Notes under the pieces: model-generated
What the model was told of the DNA's origin: nothing
Database searches by the model: none
The model's input: the letters and a program-made list of their open reading frames with translations, nothing else
Assembly (NCBI GenBank): GCA_011525785.1
Contig: WYBT01000024.1
Coordinates: 1 to 64,000, forward strand
Reading direction: 5' to 3'
Origin: Planctomycetaceae bacterium
GTDB lineage: Bacteria > Planctomycetota > UBA1135 > GCA-002686595
Length of the DNA stretch: 64,000 nucleotides
Shown: one piece after another, positions 58,689 through 64,000 of the stretch
Position numbering within the stretch: position 1 is the first letter of the stretch
Layout: every line of letters starts with the position of its first letter
Program-made: the position numbers and the translations under genes

Positions 58689-59180
58689 TCACTTGCGCCA
58701 GGTCGAGAACACGTACCCGGCGGACTCGCGGCCGGTGTGGCACTGGTAGCAACCTTGCGCCGGGTCCTTCACGACGTTGTCGCGCGTGTCGCCGCCGAAG
58801 CCGGCGAAGCCCCAGCCCCCGGTGGACGCAAACGCGTCGGCATCGCGATGCATGACGCCCAACACCTTGCGTGCGCCCTCGGTGACCGCGCCTCCGGCCG
58901 AGTCGGCGTGCAGCAGGTCGAACACGAACACTGCGCCGTCGTCGTAGGCGCCGTCGCCGCGCTCGAGACCTTCGCACGCCGCGTCATTGGCGTAGATGTG
59001 GTGCATGCCGCCGAACGAGTCGTAGAGCGGATGACCCTTCTCGATCAGCATCGAGCGCACGTGCGCCCACTGGCGGTAGCCGTCGGGGTAGGGCACGGGA
59101 TCGCCGACCGAGAGGTTCGAAGTAGCGGCGCACGCGGCGACCACCAGGGCGAGAGCGGAGAGCAACAGGGGCTTGTTCAT
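58689..59180 (-). CDS. Cytochrome P460 family lipoprotein
   Basis: 163 residues from ATG 59180, which overlaps the MarR stop by four bases. The lipobox (ALVVAAC, Cys17) predicts a membrane-anchored exported protein. P460 domain: 'PDGYRQWAHVRSMLIEKG', 'FVFDLLHADSAG', 'RKVLGVMHRDADAF', 'TGGWGFAGFGGD' and the haem site CYQCH (~147-151) near 'YVFSTWRK'. P460 cytochromes oxidise hydroxylamine or NO, but many members are uncharacterised. Coupling to a MarR regulator with Cys-rich tail suggests a nitrosative or oxidative response. Confidence 0.9.
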   Translation of the reverse strand: MNKPLLLSALALVVAACAATSNLSVGDPVPYPDGYRQWAHVRSMLIEKGHPLYDSFGGMHHIYANDAACEGLERGDGAYDDGAVFVFDLLHADSAGGAVTEGARKVLGVMHRDADAFASTGGWGFAGFGGDTRDNVVKDPAQGCYQCHTGRESAGYVFSTWRK

Positions 59181-59815
59181 GATCCGGGGCTCGAAACTGC
59201 GGGTTCCTGCTCGGGACAGTCGACGCGCAGGTCGGCCGCCGCGAGCTTGCGGGAGATCAACCGGCACCAATGCGGCGCCGGCGTGCCGGGAGCGCGGTCG
59301 CGCTCGAAGAAGCGACAGGTGACGCACATGCGGTCGGCCTGGATCCAGCCCAGCTCGTTGAAACGCCGGATCAGGTCGAGCGCGGCGCCGAGGCTGCGCT
59401 GCTGCTCTTCGTGCGGCATCTGCGCGCAGACTCCTACGAGCTGATCGAGATCCGCCAACGCGCGCTCGGCGAGCGTGCGGCCCTTGGCCGTCGCACGCAG
59501 CTCGCGCACGCGCGCGTCGCTCGCACTGGGCCTTTGGGTCACGAGCTTGCGGCGCACGAGGGCTGCCAGCGAGTCGCTGAGCGTCGGCGCGCTCACGCCG
59601 TACTTGCGCGCGAGGACTCCGGCCGCGCCGACGCCGGAGGGCTCGTTCGTCAAGTCGATGAGGATCTGGAGCTGCAGCGGCGAGAGGCCCTGCTCGCCGG
59701 CCGCCGCACCCCGCGCGTTGGCCAGCGCCTGAGAGATGCGCAAGAGTCCCAGGGCGAGCTTGACGGGCACGGACTCCTGTCGATCGCCCGGATCGGAAAG
59801 GGACGGAGGCGGCAT
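59177..59815 (-). CDS. MarR-family regulator with C-terminal Cys cluster
   Basis: 212 residues from ATG 59815. Winged helix ~25-150: 'LSPLQLQILIDLTNEPSG', 'YGVSAPTLSDSLAALVRRKLVTQRPSASDARVRELRATAKG'. The C terminus adds CVTC (~164-167), then Cys in 'PHWCRLI' and 'RVDCPEQ', a four-Cys set able to hold zinc or an Fe-S cluster. Its start codon lies within a perfect inverted repeat (59814-59834), pointing to autorepression. Coupled to the P460 gene by ATGA overlap. Confidence 0.9.
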   Translation of the reverse strand: MPPPSLSDPGDRQESVPVKLALGLLRISQALANARGAAAGEQGLSPLQLQILIDLTNEPSGVGAAGVLARKYGVSAPTLSDSLAALVRRKLVTQRPSASDARVRELRATAKGRTLAERALADLDQLVGVCAQMPHEEQQRSLGAALDLIRRFNELGWIQADRMCVTCRFFERDRAPGTPAPHWCRLISRKLAAADLRVDCPEQEPAVSSPGS

Positions 59816-59834
59816 AGTTAGGCATCCTAACTAT
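59814..59834. promoter_or_regulatory. MarR operator overlapping start codon and -10 box
   Basis: ATAGTTAGG-CAT-CCTAACTAT, a perfect 9-base inverted repeat with a 3-base spacer, the size and TTAGG...CCTAA style of MarR sites. Minus-strand TAGGAT inside it (59829-59824) ends 8 bases before ATG 59815, so a bound dimer would cover the promoter and start. Confidence 0.75.
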
Positions 59835-59935
59835 CGCCGCGGGCCCGTCAAGAGCGTGGGATCCACAGCTCTCGTCGAACGAGCCGCTGACTCACCGGAG
59901 AACAGGCCGACTGCAGCGGCCCGCTGCCGAGTGGC

Positions 59936-61246
59936 TCAGCGCTCTTGCGCGATCGTCGCCAGCACCAGCGGCGAAGGGGTGTGCGCCGGAACGAGCTCGA
60001 ACGCGCCCCGCAGGAGCTCGAGCGCGCGCTCGAGGCCGCGGCCGTTGTGGTGGACCTCGATCACGACTTCGCCACGCTCGACTCGCTCGCCCTCGTCGCG
60101 CGGGAACACCAGGCCGACGGCGGGGTCGATCACGTCGCCGAGCTTCATGCGACCGCCGCCCAGCGCGCAAATCGCGTGGCCGACCGCGCGCAGGTCGCGC
60201 CAGGCGAGCACGCCGCCCTGCTCTGCGCGCAACTCGTGCTTGTGCGCAGCGTGCGCGAGTTTGGAGCGCTCGTCGAGGCAGCTCGGATCGCCGCCCTGCT
60301 CCGCGATCACGCGTGCAAACAGCTCGCGCGCACTTCCGTCGTCGAGCGAACGCGCGATCTGCGCGCGGCCGTCGTCGAGCGTCTTCGCGAGGCCGCCCAG
60401 GCGCAGCATCTCGCCGCCCTGCAGGCACACCAGCTCGCGCAGGTCCGCCGGCCCGCCGCCTTCGAGGCAATCGAAGCACTCCTCGATCTCGAGCGCGTGC
60501 CCGGCAGTGCGCCCGAGCGGCCGCTCCATGTTCGTGTGCAGCGCCGTGGCCTTGACTCCCATCGACGCCGCGAGCTTCAACATCACGCGCGCCAGCGCCT
60601 CGCCGCGCGCGCGCTCGACCATGAACGCGCCCGAGCCGAACTTCACGTCGAGCACGAGCGCATCGAGTCCCTCGGCCAGCTTCTTCGACATGATCGAGCT
60701 GGCGATCAGCGGGATCGACTCGATCAGGCCGGTCACGTCGCGCAGCGCGTACAGCTTGCGATCCGCGGGCACGAGGTCCGGCGTCTGTCCGCCGAGCGCG
60801 ACTCCGGTGCGCTCGAGGCAGCGCTCGAACTCCTCGGCCGAGAGCTGCGTGCGAAACCCGGGGATCGCTTCGAGCTTGTCGAGCGTGCCGCCCGTGTGCC
60901 CCAGGCCGCGCCCCGAGATCATCGGCACCGCTAGGCCGCAGGCCGCCGCCGCCGGCGCGAGCGGAATCGAGACCTTGTCGCCGATGCCGCCGGTCGAGTG
61001 CTTGTCGACCTTGGGCCTGGCGAGACGCGGGAAACGCATCACGCGCCCGCTCTCGAGCATCGCGCGCGTCCACGCCACGAGCTCCGCCTCCTCCATCCCG
61101 TGGATGAAGATCGCCATGAGCAGCGCGCTCGCGAAGTAGTCGCTGACGTCGCCGGACACGTAGCCAGAGATGAACTCCGCAATCTGCTCGTCGCTCAGCC
61201 GCCCGCCGTCGCGCTTGGCCGCCAGGATCGCTCGAAGGTCGCTCAT
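59936..61246 (-). CDS. Thymidine/pyrimidine-nucleoside phosphorylase
   Basis: 436 residues from ATG 61246. Signature SGRGLGHTGGTLDKLEA (~109-125), 'KVDKHSTGGIGDKVSIPLAP' phosphate/substrate loop (~79-98), 'SIMSKKLAEGLDALVLDVKFGSGAFM', 'LHTNMERPLGR', 'DPAVGLVF', C-terminal alpha/beta 'VEVHHNGRG'-like region. Full family length. It splits thymidine or uridine with phosphate, complementing PNP and NupC. TAACCT box 7 bases upstream. Confidence 0.94.
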   Translation of the reverse strand: MSDLRAILAAKRDGGRLSDEQIAEFISGYVSGDVSDYFASALLMAIFIHGMEEAELVAWTRAMLESGRVMRFPRLARPKVDKHSTGGIGDKVSIPLAPAAAACGLAVPMISGRGLGHTGGTLDKLEAIPGFRTQLSAEEFERCLERTGVALGGQTPDLVPADRKLYALRDVTGLIESIPLIASSIMSKKLAEGLDALVLDVKFGSGAFMVERARGEALARVMLKLAASMGVKATALHTNMERPLGRTAGHALEIEECFDCLEGGGPADLRELVCLQGGEMLRLGGLAKTLDDGRAQIARSLDDGSARELFARVIAEQGGDPSCLDERSKLAHAAHKHELRAEQGGVLAWRDLRAVGHAICALGGGRMKLGDVIDPAVGLVFPRDEGERVERGEVVIEVHHNGRGLERALELLRGAFELVPAHTPSPLVLATIAQER

Positions 61247-61253
61247 TCCCGCG

Positions 61254-61259
61254 AGGTTA
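61254..61259 (-). promoter_or_regulatory. -10-like box for the pyrimidine phosphorylase
   Basis: Minus-strand TAACCT ends 7 bases before ATG 61246; no Shine-Dalgarno sequence. Confidence 0.4.
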
Positions 61260-61294
61260 GCAGGGGCGGCGCCCAGCGGCTCGAGAAGGGGACC

Positions 61295-61969
61295 TCAGTT
61301 CGCGGGACGGCGGGAGTGTTCGGCGCTGAAGGCGTAGGCGAAGAGCGAGGGAATCACGGTCCACCACGACAGGACCGTGATGTTGATCACGGCGTGATCG
61401 GTCGCTTCGAGGATGCGTTCCGCGGCGCCTTCGCGGCGCAGGCCCGCCATCGCGTCGAGCACGACACGCTCGAGACTGAACAGCGAGAGCGCGGTGACGA
61501 TTGCCGACAGCGGCAGCAGCGTGCAGGCGAGCGCGCTCCACCAAGGCAGACCGCAGCCAACGCTCAGGTAGCGCGCGAGCAAGAGCAGACGCCACGCCGC
61601 GACGACGGCCAGGAACCCGAGGTTGAGCCCAATCGCGGACTCGACCTCGGTCCAGCGCTCCACGGGCAGCGCGTAGAGCCAGGCGAGCGGCGAAGTCAGC
61701 CCGACCATCGCGACGACGTTCCAATACTCGCGTCGGTGCGCGCCCATCGGCCGCAGCATCAACCACAGGAGCGCGCTCAACGCAAACACGTAGATCACCG
61801 AGCCCACGCCCGAGCGCTGCGCGAATCCCGCGCTCGGATGGTCCCAGTAGCGGCCGATGCCAGCGATCCAGGCCAGTTCGAGGCCGATCAGCGCTTCGCG
61901 TCTTCCGAGCGCGGCGTACTGAGTTGCGTCGAGTCGAAGCGTCAGCTGTCGGAAGAGGGTTGCGAGCAA
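61295..61969 (-). CDS. Multi-pass membrane protein, unknown function
   Basis: 224 residues from TTG 61969, 10 bases after the FG-GAP stop; TAGAGT 7 bases upstream overlaps that stop. About five hydrophobic helices: 'SVIYVFALSALLWLML', 'VVAMVGLTSPLAWLYAL', 'LGFLAVVAAWRLLLLAR', 'WSALACTLLPLSAIVTALSLFSL', 'ITVLSWWTVIPSLFAYAF'. No family recognised. The start is uncertain because the frame has no ATG/GTG nearby. Probably cotranscribed with the FG-GAP gene. Confidence 0.6.
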   Translation of the reverse strand: MLATLFRQLTLRLDATQYAALGRREALIGLELAWIAGIGRYWDHPSAGFAQRSGVGSVIYVFALSALLWLMLRPMGAHRREYWNVVAMVGLTSPLAWLYALPVERWTEVESAIGLNLGFLAVVAAWRLLLLARYLSVGCGLPWWSALACTLLPLSAIVTALSLFSLERVVLDAMAGLRREGAAERILEATDHAVINITVLSWWTVIPSLFAYAFSAEHSRRPAN

Positions 61970-61979
61970 CGGTGCGACT

Positions 61980-64000
61980 CTAGCGGGCCATGTGCTTGCG
62001 CAGTTCGACGCCGGAGATCGCGTAGACCTTGCCGACGAGGTGGTGCGGCCCGGCCTGCGGCGAACCAATGGCGAGGTCAGCGAGCCCGTCGCCGTTGAAG
62101 TCCCCCGTCGCGACGGCCCAGCCGAAGCTGTGCGAGCGCGGGAACTCGCGCGGATCTCGCATCTGCGCTGTGTCGAGGAAGCGGTATTCAGGATCGCGGG
62201 GCTCGCCATCGATGCGCAGTAAGATCCGGCCGCTCGTCGGTGAAATGACGTAAACCGCGCCACGCGGTCCGAGGCGACCAAACCCAGGGGCGCCCATCAC
62301 GAAGTCGCGCACGCCGTCGCCATCGAGGTCGTGGTCGGCGCAGAACGCGCGGCCGAGGCTCGCGCCAGCATGCTCACCGCGCCACGTGCGAAGCGGCTCG
62401 AAGGTCCGCCCCGAGTAGAGCCTCACCAACCCGCGCGAGTCCGAGCCCCACCACGGATCGCCGACGACGAGATCCACGACGGAATCACCATCACAGTCGT
62501 CCACCACGGAGAGCGTCTGGGCGAACAACGACGCGTCCGTCGGCGCTTCGATCGAGGCGATCCGCTCCCGCGTCTTTCCGCTGTACACAACCGCTCGTCC
62601 AAAGCCCGTCGAGCCTGGCGCGCCGATGACGAGTTCACCCACTCCGTCCCCGTCGAGATCGGGCCCGGCGGCGAGCGTTGCGCCAAAGGAATCGATGGCG
62701 AGCATGAGCTTGTCGAGGGTCGAGCCAGAGGCTCCCGACACGAGCCGCACGCCCTCCCAGTCCCGCGGGCATCCGATCGCGAGATCCGACACGCCATCGC
62801 CGTCGAGGTCGCCCGCGTCAACCACGGACTGCGCGAAGGAGTTGCCGAAGCCATAGCGCATCGCCTGAACTTCGCGCGCGCGCCCCTCGGTCCCCACGAG
62901 ACGCACCCGCCCGTACACGCTGCAGAAGAAGCCGCTCATCTCACCGGAGCCGACAGCAAAGCCGGACGGCGCTGCGTCGTCGCGTGAACCCAGGCGCGCA
63001 ACGGTGTGGATGAGTTGGTCCGAGATCGCCCGCAACTCCCTCCCCGAGCGCCCGTCGGCGAGGATCACCTGCTCGTCGATGAAGCTCAACTTCGCGCCGA
63101 GCACCAGATCGTCAGCGCCATCGCTGTTCTGATCCCCGACCCAAACCACGATGCGCCCGAACGCGCTCTCTGTGCAGCCCGTCAAAGAGTTCTTTTGGTA
63201 GTCCGCGTTGTGAGCCTCGTGGATCCACAGCTTCCCCATCTCTCCGATCTCGCTCCGCGGCGCATCGACGAAGTCTGATGGGTCGCCTTGCAGCACAGCC
63301 GCATGTCGCGTCACTTCGCCCATGAGCGCCGCACCCGAGAGCGCATACACCGAGCCCGCGTACTCTGGTCCGAGGTAGGTCGGCGAGCCGATGACGAGAT
63401 CCGCCACGTCGTCGCCGTCGAGATCGCGCGCGATCGCTAGCGAACGGCCGAAGCGCTGGAGCGTGGGCTCGTAGTACGAGTACGGCCCGAGGCGGCTGCT
63501 CCATTGAATGCCCTGTTCGAAGTCCGCGGGCACGAACGCCTCGCCCTCGATCGCGGCGAGCGGTCGGCCGGTCGCCAGCTCGAGCAGGACGACGCTGGCT
63601 CGATGCGGGTTGTCTTCGCGCCAAGCTCCCGGCGCGCCGACGACGAGCTCGTCGCGGCCATCGCCGTCGAGATCGCCGAGCACCAGGCTCGCTCCGAACG
63701 CGTCGTGCTCGCGGGCGCCCGCGCGGCGCCAGAGCACCTCTCCACGCCGCGATCCGATCGCCACCACGCACCCGCGCTGATCCTCGCCGCTCCAGGGCGC
63801 AGCGACGATCAACTCTGGACGCCCATCGCCGTCGAAGTCGCGCGCCCAGACGACTTCGCGGCCGAAGCCCGCGCGCGGAACGTCGCTGGCGAAGCTCGCG
63901 AGGCGCTCCCAGCTCGCGCCCGAGTAGACGTGCACCGCGCCGCCGCGCGCTGCGCGTAAGCTGTCCGCCGGCGCGCCGACCGCGAGGTCCGCGACTCCGT
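61980..64000 (-). CDS. FG-GAP/integrin-alpha-like repeat protein (5' end beyond window)
   Basis: The frame ends at 61980 and stays open to the right edge; residues before the first in-window GTG (63935) still read as repeat sequence (GVADLAVGAPADSLRAARGG), so the start lies outside. At least seven FG-GAP units follow the D-x-[D/N]-G-D-G-x2-[D/E]-L-x-[I/V]-G-x-P pattern, e.g. 'DFDGDGRPELIVAAPWSGE', 'DLDGDGRDELVVGAPGAW', 'DLDGDGVSDLAIGCPRDW', 'DCDGDSVVDLVVGDPWW', 'DFNGDGLADLAIGSPQAG'. A calcium-binding beta-propeller, surely extracellular. Ends '...GVELRKHMAR'. Confidence 0.88.
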   Translation of the reverse strand, partial: GVADLAVGAPADSLRAARGGAVHVYSGASWERLASFASDVPRAGFGREVVWARDFDGDGRPELIVAAPWSGEDQRGCVVAIGSRRGEVLWRRAGAREHDAFGASLVLGDLDGDGRDELVVGAPGAWREDNPHRASVVLLELATGRPLAAIEGEAFVPADFEQGIQWSSRLGPYSYYEPTLQRFGRSLAIARDLDGDDVADLVIGSPTYLGPEYAGSVYALSGAALMGEVTRHAAVLQGDPSDFVDAPRSEIGEMGKLWIHEAHNADYQKNSLTGCTESAFGRIVVWVGDQNSDGADDLVLGAKLSFIDEQVILADGRSGRELRAISDQLIHTVARLGSRDDAAPSGFAVGSGEMSGFFCSVYGRVRLVGTEGRAREVQAMRYGFGNSFAQSVVDAGDLDGDGVSDLAIGCPRDWEGVRLVSGASGSTLDKLMLAIDSFGATLAAGPDLDGDGVGELVIGAPGSTGFGRAVVYSGKTRERIASIEAPTDASLFAQTLSVVDDCDGDSVVDLVVGDPWWGSDSRGLVRLYSGRTFEPLRTWRGEHAGASLGRAFCADHDLDGDGVRDFVMGAPGFGRLGPRGAVYVISPTSGRILLRIDGEPRDPEYRFLDTAQMRDPREFPRSHSFGWAVATGDFNGDGLADLAIGSPQAGPHHLVGKVYAISGVELRKHMAR

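Overview
The window is very GC-rich (third codon positions almost all G or C) and densely packed with chromosomal genes. The gene content suggests a deep-branching member of the Planctomycetota. It has a Ser/Thr kinase followed by a formylglycine-enzyme-like tail, Ser/Thr-lysine-type secreted proteins in large number, sulfatases, DUF1080, DUF1570 and choice-of-anchor B proteins, and at least six large secreted proteins that end in one shared C-terminal module (final residues like SNALEFTVCP). This assignment is an inference from gene content; there is no rRNA in the window. I saw no tRNA, rRNA, CRISPR array, prophage, integrase or IS transposase.

Layout. 1-8.2 kb: end of a secreted protein, a tandem pair of paralogous membrane-anchored proteins, a small membrane-protein gene interrupted by an in-frame UGA followed by a SECIS-like hairpin (candidate selenoprotein), and two translationally coupled secreted proteins on the minus strand. 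8.2-17.9 kb: a large secreted protein built from two apparently dead enzyme folds, a His-tailed mini membrane protein, a DUF1080 protein, two sulfatases, a secreted esterase and a hexose-6-phosphate mutarotase. 18-31 kb: a secreted protein, queC, an alkyltransferase-like protein, an Mrp-type P-loop protein, two tandem HELGH metalloproteases, a Met/Gly-rich secreted protein, a DUF1570 protein, a DUF309 protein and pyroglutamyl peptidase. 31.6-43 kb: an AtuA-like pair with a phosphate acyltransferase, a questin-oxidase-like protein, an NHL protein, a choice-of-anchor B protein and an ABC exporter. 43-48.5 kb: a minus-strand metal-uptake locus (porin, binding protein, ATPase, permease) with Cys-rich proteins on both sides. 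48.9-55 kb: kinase, degenerate serine protease with zinc-ribbon, M61 peptidase. 55-64 kb: SGNH protein, nucleoside salvage genes (pnp, nupC, pyrimidine phosphorylase) around a MarR/cytochrome P460 pair, and an FG-GAP protein running off the right edge.

Two families of small structured intergenic repeats occur three times each. One is REPIN-like (34-base units in inverted pairs about 31 bases apart; near 31.6, 34.5 and 43.9 kb). The other is a two-hairpin element (near 8.0, 11.4 and 35.7 kb). Members of both families sit directly against stop codons. Many genes lack a Shine-Dalgarno sequence and instead carry a TANNNT box 6-10 bases before the start codon, which suggests widespread leaderless transcription. 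A perfect 14-base palindrome appears to serve as a shared -10 element for the divergent queC and alkyltransferase-like genes.
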